From assembly GCA_900660155.1 (NCBI GenBank), contig CABFPE010000302.1, positions 871,142 to 935,141 of the forward strand: a stretch of DNA of 64,000 nt, given 5' to 3'. Shown here one piece after another: positions 38,601-47,242 of this stretch. Both the position numbers and the translations under genes were made by a program. The notes beneath the pieces were generated by a model that was not told where the DNA came from, did no database searches, and saw only the letters and a list, made by a program, of their open reading frames with translations. Origin of the DNA: Hofstenia miamia. Taxonomy: Eukaryota; Xenacoelomorpha; Acoela; Hofsteniidae. Every line of letters begins with the position of its first letter. Position 1 is the stretch's first letter.

Positions 38601-41201
38601 TTTTACTTTATTAAGTAGGTGAGAAATCAAGCGAATGCAGCGGGAAAGTAACATACATGCGATGGATTGCATTCTTCGACATTAAATATTTCTTTTGATC
38701 ACTGAACAAATTAACTGTATGTGTACTTATAGATTTATCAAATTTACAAACTTTAAATAAAAAAACACAACACATTTTGCAAGTAAAATTTCATTTTACT
38801 ATGCTCTTAGCAGGCCAAAAAATTTACTGGCCTGTTTTTGAAAATAGTGATTGTCAAAATTTAGCATTGAATTATAGTATATTTTCAATTAAATTTTTAT
38901 ACCTGCTTATGTATATAGGTAGGGGTGCTTGATAATCCAATTATAAGAGAAGAAATTATCAATCAACTAATAAATTGCAACATCAATTATCAATCAATAT
39001 CTCGAGGAAAATATCGAAAACAAAGCAAATCTTACACGTTGAAAGTTAGATTATTGCAAGCATTTTGACAATAATTACAAATAAATCGAGTTTGGCAGCT
39101 GAATCAATCAATGATCAATTACTAAATGCCAGGTCAATTATCAATTAAAAATCATTTATTCGATCACCCCTTCCACAACATTTACTTGATTTTCAATTTC
39201 TGTAGTAATTTAAAATTTTAGGAGAGTTGAGATCTTGTATAATCAAAGACTTCACTACAGATTCTGTAATAAGTGTAGGCGGTATGTGAGTAACAATTGA
39301 CAATAGAGATAAGAAATTCTGTATAAACAATTCACACAGTCAACGCTAATCGAAAATACTAAATCAGAAAAGTATATAAACTAACAGGCCGTCTATTTAA
39401 TAATTCCACGTGTGTGTATATATAAAACCATTCACAGAGCAAATATATCAAAAGCGGTGTGTATCGACAAGTCTATCAGTTAAATTTGAATTCCCATCCG
39501 AACTGCTAGAAAAATTTCTTTTGTTAAGTAATATGGTATATAAAAATAAATATTCATTTATGACATCTTCTCAGTGTCACAAAAATATGTAAAAAATGAG
39601 ACTTAATTATTGAACCATAGATGCAAGTTGGAAACACTTGAAAGAATATGATCATTTCCAAAAGGTATATGAAAATCAAATAAAACGTTTATCAACTTCC
39701 ATTTATAAGTACAGTTTGGAATTGAGCTGAAAGCAATTTTAGCGCAGTCATCGTTATTAGGACCATGCTGGTGGTCTTCTGAATCCAATTTAATACTATT
39801 TCCAGGATCAAAGCATTCCAATATTTTCATATTTATACAAAACCGTGTCTGTCAATGATTTGTGTTTGGATACACATACAAAAACATGCATGTGTATTTA
39901 TATACGAAAGTGGCAAAGTGAAGAGCTCGTTAAAGTGATAAAACTTATTACAAGTTCAAATAGGGAAATGGAGACGAAAATATCACTCGCCACCCAACAT
40001 TAGACGACACCAAAACAAACACACTCATTTAAACTCGAGTTCTGGAAATGAAATTAACAGTGTTTTGTATTAAAAGCATTCGACAAAAAACATATACCCA
40101 TCAAATTGACACTACTACTACAAATGAAACTGGTAACTCAATGGGCATTAGTTTTCCAAAATACGCCCATAATAAAAAATACTAGAATTGTTGCAGCTAT
40201 ATCTCCATCTAAACGGAAAATTTTGAAACCAATTTTAAGCATGAAAAATTCTACATAAAAAGTTGGAAGTGCAAATGGGCAGAAATTTTTAGGTCCAAAC
40301 CCGTAATAACTCAAGTTCGTTAAGATGCCAGGTGAATCGAAACAAGTTATAATAAATAAAATTCTGTATAATTAATGTAAATTCGAAGAAGGCGTATACC
40401 ACAATATACTAATGGTATTTTTCGTTTTGAAATTAATTTCATCGATAAATCACCCAATGTTGTAAAAGCATTTGAGAGTAATCGTAAAGTAAATAACGAT
40501 TGAGCGCTGACATTGGAAGACCAGCTATCACTTTCTAAACAATATAACAATTACCTTCCACACCTAACAGACAAGTTAGCAGGAATATAAATAACTATAC
40601 AGCCCTTGTAAAAGGATTCGCTGGTGATGGGCTGGTTGTTTACAATAACTGTCGGTGAACAGAAGGAGGTTCACAAGTAGATTTGTAAATATAAATTTAT
40701 ACGCAACCAGCCTAGTAAAACAGTGAGAAGAAATTACATCATACTCGAAATTAAAAGCATGCACACTGGGAGAGCAGTTCAATTGCCAAAGTCTTATGGA
40801 ATTCTGAACTACTATTTCATTTAGCCTCTTTGCAGGAAGACTGAAGGACAGAACTAAAATTTATATGTAAAAATTTTACTTGGTAAAGTCAAAGTAATAT
40901 CAGACATTTCTAATTTTTTTAAAAATTAGTTTTTATCAAAGAATCAAAATAAGAGGCAGCGGCAATGCCAGAAATATTTGAAAAAATGATGTATTAGATT
41001 AAAGGCTGCCATCAGATAATGAAGTAATGAGAGAATACCTGAGCTATTCTGATTTTCTAACCAAATATCGCCATCTTCTGCAGACCAGGAATCAGCGAGT
41101 TCAGAGGGTGAAAGTAGGTTAGCATCGTCCGCCGACGTCTCATTCATCGAGTCAAAGAGAGGGCCACCCAGCTCAAAGGAAAAATTATCAAACGACATCA
41201 T
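2088..41201 (-). CDS. Myocardin-related transcription factor (MRTF/MKL family), 14 coding exons
   Basis: Family role: MRTFs are coactivators of serum response factor. G-actin bound to RPEL repeats holds them in the cytoplasm; when actin polymerises they enter the nucleus and drive cytoskeletal and muscle genes. Seen here: 1869 coding nt in 14 exons with all phases matching, 622 residues. RPEL-type motifs lie at about 62-76 (NRPPISQLVGQGIMP), 107-120 (RVQRKDLEDRNILP), 150-165 (NRPDKSSLINRHILPE) and a degenerate one near 197-211. A basic block ending KPKKQK (about 251-274) runs into FKISEYRPKG, then a Q/K-rich helix (305-323). A SAP domain (about 358-390) includes LKQACKENGLTVSGTKNDLI. The tail (423-622) is Ser/Thr/Pro-rich and acidic, as expected of a transactivation domain. 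It is shorter than vertebrate MRTFs (about 930-1080 residues) and lacks a visible leucine zipper. RPEL plus SAP excludes Phactr proteins, which have no SAP. The start is the first of two adjacent ATGs at 41201. Confidence 0.93.
2558..2641 (-). CDS. MRTF exon 13
   Basis: An 84-nt exon, 28 codons, phase 0 at both ends: PLFANSSGLSHASAALVQLA then MKTQVTTQ. Skipping it would keep the frame. Confidence 0.85.
2689..2771 (-). CDS. MRTF exon 12
   Basis: An 83-nt exon encoding SPEMVTDSSDPVETGG and following residues, between GTTTAG and GTAAGC. A MITE lies only 28 bp upstream of its acceptor. Confidence 0.87.
2772..3282 (-). other. MRTF intron 11, more than half filled by a MITE
   Basis: A 511-bp intron. 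The hAT-like MITE at 2800-3072 takes up over half and leaves only 28 bp to the exon 12 acceptor. Confidence 0.85.
2800..3072. mobile_element. hAT-like MITE, CAGTGGCGCG family, copy 1
   Basis: Terminal inverted repeats CAGTGGCGCGTTTAGG and CCTAAACGTGCAACTG enclose 273 bp. Flanks AATGTCGT and AATGGGGT agree at 6 of 8 positions, consistent with an aged 8-bp target duplication. No coding capacity. Two relatives lie at 21114 and 25467. Confidence 0.82.
3283..3342 (-). CDS. MRTF exon 11
   Basis: A 60-nt exon encoding PFISREDIEKLIGNCDLNT, flanked by TTTTAG and GTAAGC. The short acidic helix may be part of the activation region; that is inference. Confidence 0.85.
3765..3810 (-). CDS. MRTF exon 10
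   Basis: A 46-nt exon encoding PISNVSIHSEESDNP, between TTTAG and GTGAGG, phase 0 to 1. It lies 16.3 kb from exon 9 across the largest intron. Confidence 0.82.
4119..4250. repeat. Imperfect inverted repeat (hairpin-forming)
   Basis: AAAGGTTTCAAAACGATTGA followed by TGTTCAAA near 4134-4161 is mirrored by TTTGAACATCAATATTTCTG then AAACC near 4208-4232, around a loop of about 45 bp. It could be a tiny MITE remnant or a foldback; the arms are imperfect. Confidence 0.5.
4771..4788. promoter_or_regulatory. Perfect 18-bp palindrome with two TTACGTAA sites
   Basis: Reads TTACGTAATATTACGTAA. TTACGTAA is a consensus for PAR/C-EBP-type bZIP factors, so a regulatory role is possible. Chance in AT-rich sequence is the alternative. 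Confidence 0.3.
6830..8000. repeat. Two diverged copies of an unknown dispersed repeat
   Basis: Segments near 6838-6990 and 7817-7980 share ATGAGAAAGCAAAATTT, CGATAYGGAAAATA, AGTTNAACAAGC and an AAGAAAYAATGRCAATA block in the same order and orientation with indels between. No coding capacity or terminal structure was seen. Confidence 0.4.
9291..10695. repeat. 702-bp exact-looking duplication around a single N
   Basis: 9291-9992 and 9994-10695 have equal length and appear identical, separated only by N at 9993. This is the signature of two contig ends that overlap but were not merged. A real tandem duplication would rarely have its junction exactly at an N. Confidence 0.9.
10924..15668. repeat. 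2372-bp near-identical duplication around a single N
   Basis: 10924-13295 and 13297-15668 have equal length and differ at few positions: one A/G difference was noticed, ATGCAAGGAC versus ATGCAGGGAC near 12630 and 15003. N at 13296 is the join. Likely overlapping contigs or two haplotypes placed end to end. Confidence 0.88.
18445..18766. mobile_element. hAT-like MITE, CAGGGTTGGCA family, copy 1
   Basis: A 322-bp element with ends CAGGGTTGGCAAAAAACG and GCCTACCCTG, internal AAACGTTTAAAAC-type palindromic stretches and no coding capacity. The target duplication is not clear. Relatives lie at 24459 (reverse), 29951, 37726 and 43839. Confidence 0.78.
20153..20280 (-). CDS. MRTF exon 9 (second half of the SAP domain)
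   Basis: A 128-nt exon completing the SAP domain (GTKNDLIHKL) and followed by a Ser/Pro-rich linker ending NSPLSQ. SAP domains bind DNA; in MRTFs the domain influences which promoters respond. It ends in phase 0 at CAG|GTTGGC. Confidence 0.9.
20363..20501 (-). CDS. MRTF exon 8 (first half of the SAP domain)
   Basis: A 139-nt exon starting after TTTAG at DLVGDSSV and ending in ACKENGLTVS plus one base. The SAP helix-turn is split exactly at the conserved SGTK. Its acceptor lies about 25 bp from a TA microsatellite that contains an assembly gap. Confidence 0.9.
20527..20670. repeat. (TA)n microsatellite with an 84-base N gap
   Basis: TA dinucleotides flank unresolved bases 20559-20642. Array length is unknown. 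It starts about 25 bp from the exon 8 acceptor, on the intron side. Confidence 0.9.
20671..20870. mobile_element. Small TA-flanked MITE with about 37-bp inverted ends
   Basis: The left end TATGAAGACTACACGGGAAA plus TAGGGCATATGTCACA is mirrored by TGTGACATATGCCC plus CCCTGTGGTATTCATA. 200 bp, no coding capacity. Ends at TA on both sides suggest a TA-target (Tc1/mariner-type or related) element inserted in the microsatellite. CATATGCCCTTTT also occurs internally. Confidence 0.7.
21114..21369. mobile_element. hAT-like MITE, CAGTGGCGCG family, copy 2
   Basis: A 256-bp element with inverted ends CAGTGGCGCGTTTAGG and CCTAAACGCGCCACTG, in reverse orientation to copy 1. Flanks AGACAACC and GGATAACT match at 5 of 8 positions, all differences transitions. 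Confidence 0.82.
22433..22905. mobile_element. hAT-like MITE, CAGACACTGG family, with exact target duplication
   Basis: A 473-bp element from CAGACACTGGAAATAA to TTATTTCCAGTGTCTG, bracketed by a perfect 8-bp duplication GCTGTGAA (22425-22432 and 22906-22913). The interior is A/T-rich (AAATAATTT motifs) with no coding frame of note. Eight-bp duplication and CAG ends fit hAT. The exact duplication suggests a fairly recent insertion. Confidence 0.9.
23042..23218 (-). CDS. MRTF exon 7 (SRF-contact segment and Q/K-rich helix)
   Basis: A 177-nt exon, 59 codons. It begins AFKISEYRPKG, comparable with the KYHxYxPPDQK segment of vertebrate MRTFs, and continues to a helix EKILQQKRQIMELQEMKRQ like the family's Q-rich stretch. 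Phase 0 at both ends. Confidence 0.9.
24459..24813. mobile_element. hAT-like MITE, CAGGGTTGGCA family, copy 2 (reverse)
   Basis: A 355-bp element with inverted ends CAGGGTTGGCATG and TTTTTGCCAACCCTG. The poly-T/GTTTAAAAC interior is reversed relative to the copy at 18445. Confidence 0.78.
25467..25729. mobile_element. hAT-like MITE, CAGTGGCGCG family, copy 3
   Basis: A 263-bp element with ends CAGTGGCACGTTTAGG and CCTAAACGCGCCACTG. Flanks GTCATGCT and ATCATGTT agree at 6 of 8, an aged 8-bp duplication. Same orientation as copy 1 and closely similar to it. Confidence 0.84.
29004..29167 (-). CDS. MRTF exon 6 (proline-rich linker and basic region)
   Basis: A 164-nt exon: Pro/Ser-rich segment (VPSPPPLPASP) then an Arg/Lys-rich stretch (RRSRGGNLKPKKQK), the expected place of the B1 basic region used for SRF contact and nuclear import in the family. 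It ends in phase 0 at AAG|GTGACC. Confidence 0.9.
29255..29416 (-). CDS. MRTF exon 5 (degenerate fourth RPEL-like repeat)
   Basis: A 162-nt exon. Its second half reads ESRLESKISTRPPPNHPMI followed by HHLLH. The amphipathic helix, RP pair and spacing resemble an RPEL, but the core Glu-Leu is missing. Calling it a fourth repeat is inference. The exon itself is supported by TTTAG and GTACGT sites and by phase. Confidence 0.85.
29951..30200. mobile_element. Degraded CAGGGTTGGCA-family MITE
   Basis: The left end reads CATGGTTGGCAAAAAAG with the family interior (AAACAATGTTTTTTTG, TTGAATTATGACAAACTTAT). The right end has decayed. It lies in MRTF intron 4, between exons 4 and 5. Confidence 0.65.
30435..30569 (-). 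CDS. MRTF exon 4 (RPEL 3)
   Basis: A 135-nt exon with RPEL repeat NRPDKSSLINRHILPE. Phases 1/1 match both neighbours. The Glu of the RPxxxEL core is Ser. Confidence 0.9.
30741..30872 (-). CDS. MRTF exon 3 (RPEL 2)
   Basis: A 132-nt exon. The split codon with exon 2 gives GIMPPPSLSPS, parallel to the vertebrate GIMPPLKSP. Then comes a basic helix (IKRENSLNLC) and RVQRKDLEDRNILP, an RPEL whose Pro is replaced. It ends at an A|GTAAGT donor. Confidence 0.9.
32206..32271 (-). CDS. MRTF exon 2 (RPEL 1)
   Basis: A 66-nt exon between TTTAG and GTAAGT. It encodes LERKLLNRPPISQLVGQGIMP, matching the first RPEL repeat of MRTFs including the family-typical QGIMP ending. Both known 5' ends of the gene splice into it. 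Confidence 0.92.
32378..32697. mobile_element. hAT-like MITE, CAGACTTGTCAACGAGCC family, exact target duplication
   Basis: A 320-bp element with 18-bp perfect inverted ends CAGACTTGTCAACGAGCC, subterminal GAGCCGAGC repeats and a perfect 8-bp duplication CTCTGAAA (32370-32377 and 32698-32705). It lies about 107 bp upstream of the MRTF exon 2 acceptor. No coding capacity. Confidence 0.9.
33744..33778. repeat. GATTTAAATC short array
   Basis: Three overlapping GATTTAAATC-like units in alternating orientation form a palindromic cluster. Such motifs often mark ends of AT-rich transposons, but no partner end was found. Confidence 0.4.
37726..38066. mobile_element. hAT-like MITE, CAGGGTTGGCA family, copy 3
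   Basis: A 341-bp element with inverted ends CAGGGTTGGCAAAAAAG and ACATGCCAACCCTG. Flanks ACTATATA and ATCATATA agree at 6 of 8 positions. It is the best-preserved pair of ends in this family here. Confidence 0.82.
41039..41201 (-). CDS. MRTF exon 1 (N-terminus, isoform A)
   Basis: Encodes residues 1-54, beginning MMSFDNFSFELGGPLFDSM, acidic and Ser-rich, ending after one base of codon 55 at a CAG|GTATTC donor. This phase matches the two-base start of exon 2 and restores an Asp codon. No recognised domain. The next exon is 8.8 kb away, so this looks like a separate first exon with its own promoter. Confidence 0.8.
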
Positions 41202-41345
41202 ATAGATCTATTCGGGAATGTTCTATTGCAATATGGAATGTACACGAGGGTTCTGTTGCGCTCACTCAGCAAGCAACTGAGGAATTGGCATTCGCCATCT
41301 TGCGGACTATGCGAGAACGGTGGCCAATGAGTGAACGGTGTACAC
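41202..41345 (-). promoter_or_regulatory. Putative promoter and 5' UTR of MRTF exon 1
   Basis: This stretch is less AT-rich than its surroundings. On the minus strand it holds an ATTGG (inverted CCAAT box; plus-strand CCAAT near 41323) and CAAGATGGCG near 41298, which resembles a YY1 site, often found at starts of TATA-less animal genes. I see no TATA box. Supported by position directly before the ATG; not proven. Confidence 0.45.
41266..41298 (-). CDS. Possible upstream open reading frame in the MRTF 5' UTR
   Basis: A 10-codon frame, MANANSSVAC then stop, starting inside the YY1-like motif and ending about 65 nt before the main ATG. If transcribed it could dampen translation of isoform A. 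Such short frames also arise by chance. Confidence 0.3.
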   Translation of the reverse strand: MANANSSVAC

Positions 41346-43063
41346 AAGTGTTTCCACGTTAATTAAAGTGGGATAAATTATTGTTGTAGCCGGTGGAGCG
41401 CAAACGAGAATGGAATAGATTACATTAAACCAGTTTAATTGTTGACAAAGAAAATGAATCAACAAATAAGATAAGATTTTATAAACGACTATTTATCCAC
41501 CAAATCGTGAGAACATATACAAAAAATATTCGATAATGAAATTTCCCGTTTCCAAATATTTCAAATTTAAAAATAACTTGACATCGAAAGTCACTCGAAA
41601 TTTATGAAATACAAACAGTAACAAGCTATTACACAATAAATAGTGACTACTTTGAAACAATTGCAATGACTATGGATGGAAATACAACAATAAATACTTA
41701 TGACTTCGCTTCAACAATATTTACAAACGAATTCAAATCAAAAAACATTTTGCTGGATTGAAGATGCGATCGTAAAAAGTTGTTGATCTTTGGATCTCTT
41801 GCTAGAATTCAAAGATGGCACAACTAAAATTAGCCAAACCTCGTTTTTCACAATATTCTAGATGGAATCGGTTTTGCGAATACCGAGAGATTCCAATCTT
41901 TCCATCGATATAATTTAATTAGACAAATTACTGTGATGAAATTGCAAGTAAAAAAAATTCAAACGAAGCCGAAGTCATTGCTGAGATTGAAACATCTAGT
42001 TTTTTAGTAATTAAGGTTCGTAATATTTAGATCTCATAATCAGTCTCTGGAGCTTTACATAGGGTTGCATTAAAGAATGGTTCTGCAAAACTTTTTGTAT
42101 TGATTACAAGTTAGATGGAACAATAAATTACACTAATCGAAAAGAAGAAATTTACGAAATTGCAGTAGAATGATGCATCACTGGTTGAAAAACTAAAGAG
42201 TAAACATATATTAGATTTCCTGCTGTTGATGTTATCAACTCTGTAAAGGAAGGCGCTCCAATAGGAAATTTCCATTTCAATAATCATATTTCATAGTTTA
42301 TAAAGAGCATATCGGGCGGGCAACGGGCACATAATATTTTCCCAGAAATTTATCTGAATATTTGTGTTTTGTACATGGTTTTTTAAAGTTTTCTTTTAGA
42401 TGCATTTGCGTTTGATTACAAATATAAGATACCTTAGTGCAAAGTCTTTTAAAAGTCAGGGTGGTTTTCTAAGACACAATTTAGGTGTTTAGGTCAATCC
42501 GATGGATTTCGTGCACAGCGGAAAATGGGCGGGCACAGGTAAAAGCTATTTTCCAGGCTGCCAAACAATATAAAAAAATCCAAGCCCATTGACAATCTTG
42601 AAATTCCGTTAAAATAATCAAACGCAATTTTGAGAAATAAAATATTAAAATAATGTACTATAACAGTTAGGTGTAAACGTTGGAGTTTTAATGTGGCATA
42701 TAATTGCTAGAGTGTGACACTTTTAGTGGGATAAAGTTCGAAATGCGGTGCTAATCAAAATATAGCAGCGATTATTGAAATATTAGATCAACGACAATAG
42801 TGTGATAATTGAGAGTCACAAAGAGAGCAACGTTTACAAACAAAATAAATGATTCGCGCTCATAGTAAACTACAACCACTCACAACTGTTTTCTCCCAAC
42901 AAATTTAAGAGGCCTTTTACAAGCTTTGACATTGCTTGATTATGTAACTCTCAAGAATAAAGGCAGCAAATTAAACTACATTTAATTCCAAGATTTATAC
43001 TATCTTGTATGATGCAACTGAAAATGTGAAAGATATTAAAAATAAATGATAGTACGCGACATA

Positions 43064-43307
43064 CAGGGTGTCCCCGATGTTGCCTGAACTTTTTCTTTTG
43101 TTCTGATAATCTTTTGTTCTTTTCAATAATTTTGTGTTAAATTTCTGCTCAATTTTCAATACCTTAATAACGTAATTGAAAGATGGGGTTGGTGGCAAAC
43201 AAATCCTAAAACATAGACTACTAGTACCTAGAAGGACAGCTCGATCCATCATCTACATACAAAACGGGAGCCAAATAAAATAAAATCTGTTTTTTTGGGA
43301 CATCCTG
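43064..43307. mobile_element. Mariner-like MITE with TA target site
   Basis: A 244-bp element with ends CAGGGTGTCCC and GGGACATCCTG, each directly next to TA (43062-43063 and 43308-43309). CAGGGTGTCCC-type ends occur in Tc1/mariner elements. No transposase remains. Confidence 0.72.
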
Positions 43308-43838
43308 TACTTGTGAGTGTGTTATTTTGGTTACCATTTACTTCACTTTACAGAAGTAAATCTGCTAAACTTTGAAGGACAAACAGTGACATCATTCAAA
43401 ATCCACGGCAACAGATGAGAACTGATCATTATTTTGAATAAATAGCACTTATATGAAGTGCAGTAACCTCAAGAACATTGTGACATTTAGTTTTACTCAT
43501 TTTCTGAAAGAATTCATTTTTAGTGTCCTTAGACATCAAAGATGATAATAAAAAACGTTTTAAACCTTTTTAATAGTAACATATTATTTGACATGACGCC
43601 TTATTCCCGTATTTATTTCATTTTTTCAAAAACACCAAATCATTTTCAATGCAAAAATCTTAAAATCTAAAATAATAATGATTTGTTTTTGCTGAACGAC
43701 TACAAATCAATTATAACTATTTCAATTTAGGGCATAGCAGTTAAACGGCGAAAGTGAAAATATCTATAAAGCAAGTTAAGGTTTTAAATACAAAAGAGCA
43801 CTCAGATCTCAGGGTCAATCATAGTCAACACTTAAACA

Positions 43839-44196
43839 CAGGGTTGGCAAAAAGTGCATTTTTACAAAAAAAAACGTTTTAGACGTTTAAAACAATGTTT
43901 TTTTGTTTTAGATAGAACCAGCTCACGATACGAAAATTTTGCTAAGAACACATTGTGGCAAACTTTGAATTATGATAAACTTATCAACACTTATTTTTCG
44001 TTGCATACACGTAAACAAAACGCAAGTTTTGCTATTTTTCCGGTAGAAAATCGGCTATAAAAGTAAGAATTGGACGAAACTAAAAAATTATATTCAAAAT
44101 TTCCTATATAAATTTGAAAAAAAACATTTAAAAAAACACTGCAAAAACAGTTGTTTTCAACAGTGCTTAAAACATGCTTTAAAATATGGTAACCCT
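43839..44196. mobile_element. CAGGGTTGGCA-family MITE, copy 4, worn right end
   Basis: The left end CAGGGTTGGCAAAAAGTGC is intact. The right end reads about GGTAACCCTT. The interior shares AAACAATGTTTTTTTG and TTGAATTATGATAAACTTAT with the other copies. Confidence 0.74.
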
Positions 44197-44823
44197 TCCT
44201 AAACTAACATTTCAAGCTGCATGCATTTGATTGTAAATGCAATACAAGTGAAATATTATCTGTGTTGAATAGCATGTGGAAAAGATTATTGAAAAATCCA
44301 ACAAATTAAATTCGTTTACACTAAGATAATAAATAACGCTTTAAGTATTAAATAAGGGCGTGTAATACTCACATGCATTTTCACTAAAGAGTTCAATATA
44401 TGAAGTTGAACAATTCAATACTCTGTTTTTATAATCTCCAAGAAGTGTTTACAATATTATAATATTCACAATTTTTTAAATGTCAACCGTTCGAATACTC
44501 TCATTTTTTCTAACATTTTGTGTCAATAATGAGAAATTTAGAAAATTTGATATATAACGTAATTAATATGCGCATAATTTGCATATAAATCATCGTACCA
44601 CAAAATGGTTTTGCAAAGATATACCTCACATGTCAAAGTATCTCCACACCAAATTCAGTGTACTGTTTCCAAGCTCTTAGAGGGGGGGGGGCAAATCGGG
44701 CAAGAAAGCCCATGTAAAATAGGGCTAAACGTACGATTTGTGCATTTCGTACCCCTAACTGTACTCGAACGGCTAAGCTATAACATGTAAAGTAGGATTG
44801 AAGTACTTTGAAAGAAAACATAC

Positions 44824-44884
44824 CTCTAACTAAGTTACTTCTATTAGAAACGGAATTACTCTGGAATGTATTCAAGTCAGTTTC
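44824..44884 (-). CDS. Probable upstream MRTF exon (alternative N-terminus)
   Basis: A 61-nt exon with acceptor TTTTTAG and donor AGAG|GTATGT, encoding ETDLNTFQSNSVSNRSNLVR plus one base. That leftover G joins the two-base start of exon 2 to give Asp, exactly as exon 1 does. It would replace exon 1 in a longer isoform. Confidence 0.65.
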
Positions 44885-46928
44885 CTAAAAAGACTTTAAA
44901 TGTGCACTGTATCATCTATATAAATAATGAAAAAATCCTACTTGAAGTTATATACAACTAAACTCTGTCTCAGTTAATAACTAAAGTTTTATATCAATAA
45001 TTTGGGTTTTATTATAGCGTAAATACCATGGTTTTGGCTCGAATTAGATAGTTTAGGATCTTGTGAATATTATAAAAAAAATGAAAATCAAAACTTGAAA
45101 TTATACTCGTGTTTATATCATACTACCTCATTTTCCTAAAAAACCGGTTTACTTATTAACTGGGACAGAGTTTAATAAATCAGCAATAGTTTAAGAAATG
45201 CAACATCATTAAACATTTACATATTTCTCATCTCATTTCCACTTGGAATGAATTGCGACTCCACTATAAAGTCAAAATGCTATCTGAATGGGTAGAGGTG
45301 TCTATATCATAGATGAATAGCTTGCGGATCAAAACGTAACTGAATGTTAACATATTTGACTGTGACCTACCTTTTAGACAAAGTGTGGGAAAAAGGGCAA
45401 TCCCGGAAATATCAATTTTCTTATAATGTGATAAAGCATAATATACGGATTTCTTAAAATTCCATTAATTTCTAGAATTTTTGGGTGTCCGTTTAAATTT
45501 TCCATTTAACAGCCAGAAGTCCATCTAAAACGACAAACCACGTTTGCGAAAAATTATTTTCAAGACATTTAACGAATGGTTGGTTATTGACACAACTATG
45601 GTGGATTTGCGCCATTTAGTGATTTACTTCTGTGCAAAAAATTACTAATGCGTTTTTCAGTGAAAAATCGTTCATTAACAAACTTTGAAATTCCCCCTGT
45701 ACCTAATATTCAGATAAAAAGAGACTAAAGCCCATGAGAGCAAAAAATAATTTCGGCCATTTCTATGTCGAATAACTGCTCGAAACCGATTAAGCCGCCG
45801 AGCTCAAAATCAGAAGTTGTGGGGTACATGTAATTCGTCGTTTTTTACATTGACCGTCACTAGAATTTCATATTTTCTATTTGCATAATGCATGCAAGTA
45901 GTTTATATTTCCGCAAAATTTCACTTTAATATAATGAAAACATGAACATTTAAAATGTTAGAAAAATGTGAATACGAAGTTTTAAGAAAATCACATCTTA
46001 ATAAACAAAAGAAAATGCAAAACATTTAAATTCAGTCTTGTTTATAAGGTTTCTGATCAAGGCCTCTTATGATCTAATTTAATTACTAGTGGCTCTGGAG
46101 TACTGGTAAAACAAAAATTTAGAATTCATTCATTGAGATCTACTTTTTGCATTAAATAAATTTGAAAGATAACTATTTGAGCCACCTTAAAACTAATTCC
46201 ATTACGAAAAATCATAATGAGGAGGCATCTTAAACAAGTCTAAAGTGAATAGTATAAAAAATATTAAGATAAATCAGAATGAATTCTACCACGTAATGTG
46301 ATCAAAGAACACAACTCTATCTCGACTGGTCTATGATGACTTTTAACTAGAGTTATTGGAGGCGGTTTGGTAAAAGTCATTTCAGCCCTGATATAAGTCG
46401 CCATTTTATGGAGGCGGTAAATCCAAAAATGATTGCTTTTTCAAGGGGAACAAGGGACCGACCAGGGTTAGGGTGATGAGGAAGCGCCTCCCCTTGAGAA
46501 AAAATTTAACCCTGATATTTTCTTACTTTTCCAAAATTTTGTTAGAATTACAAATATCGAAAAATAAATATCATACTTGTATAATTTTTCTAGTATTCTA
46601 AAAAAGTTGGTATTGTTATTGCTATCTTTATCGATAAATGACATTGAATCATTACTTTTTCAATGTGTTGTAGTCTTGGAACATACTTTTGAAATGGTTT
46701 GGCATTGAAGTCAATTTGCTGACGTCAGAGCAGCAGAATATCGATTTTTTCAGTTGTCTTAGTACTGTATAGCATGCAAGCCAAAGTGCTGTCAAATTTC
46801 ACTGCTTGGTGATGAGTAGGATTGATTTTATGAGGGAATGCTCGAAATTAGAAGTGAAAAAAGCCCAACCAAGATAGGGTTAAGAAGCATTTTATTTTAG
46901 CACATAAATGCAGCCACAAACCTCATAA

Positions 46929-46959
<31 letters not shown>

Positions 46960-47035
46960 TGATGCACTTCAACTGAAAATACATAGAGGAAAGCAGTAAG
47001 CTCTAAGGAAAGAGGCTACATTTAATTTAACATAC
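44885..47035. other. Intervening DNA between the two upstream MRTF exons
   Basis: No gene, RNA or clear element. It contains a (TA)n microsatellite near 46932-46959, about 75 bp from the donor of the 47-kb exon. Confidence 0.5.
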
Positions 47036-47242
47036 CTGATTAAAAGTGTCTGATATAGGGTTAGTGTTATGTTCTAAGGCTTTAGTAACACTGTCAACAT
47101 CCATAGAAAGTGTAACTTCTGAAGACGAGGTTTCCCTGTTCGAGAGAGCGCATCTTAATGCAGCTGTAGAAACAGGAACTAATACAGTTTCACTGCCATT
47201 AGGTAGCCCATCGTCTAGATGTGTCAAGCAATCGAAATCCGC
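47036..47242 (-). CDS. Probable upstream MRTF exon (alternative N-terminus)
   Basis: A 207-nt open stretch, 69 codons, bounded by TTTAG and CAG|GTATGT, with an in-frame stop just before the acceptor, so it reads as an internal exon. It begins ADFDCLTHLDDGLPNGSE and is acidic and Ser/Thr-rich with no recognised domain. It ends in phase 0, matching the phase-0 start of the exon at 44824-44884. An internal ATG (MDVDSVTKAL) could serve as a start if transcription begins nearby. Confidence 0.68.

Larger units (their letters stand above)
32272..41038 (-). other. MRTF intron 1
   Basis: An 8.8-kb AT-rich intron holding MITEs at 32378 and 37726 and an unusual GATTTAAATC array at 33744. Open frames at 32858-33055, 34118-34351, 36427-36774 and others could not be tied to any family. 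Confidence 0.55.
41346..44823. other. DNA between MRTF exon 1 and the upstream exon
   Basis: Apart from a mariner-like MITE (43064) and a CAGGGTTGGCA MITE (43839) I see no gene or RNA. It would be intron in the longer MRTF isoform. Confidence 0.5.
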
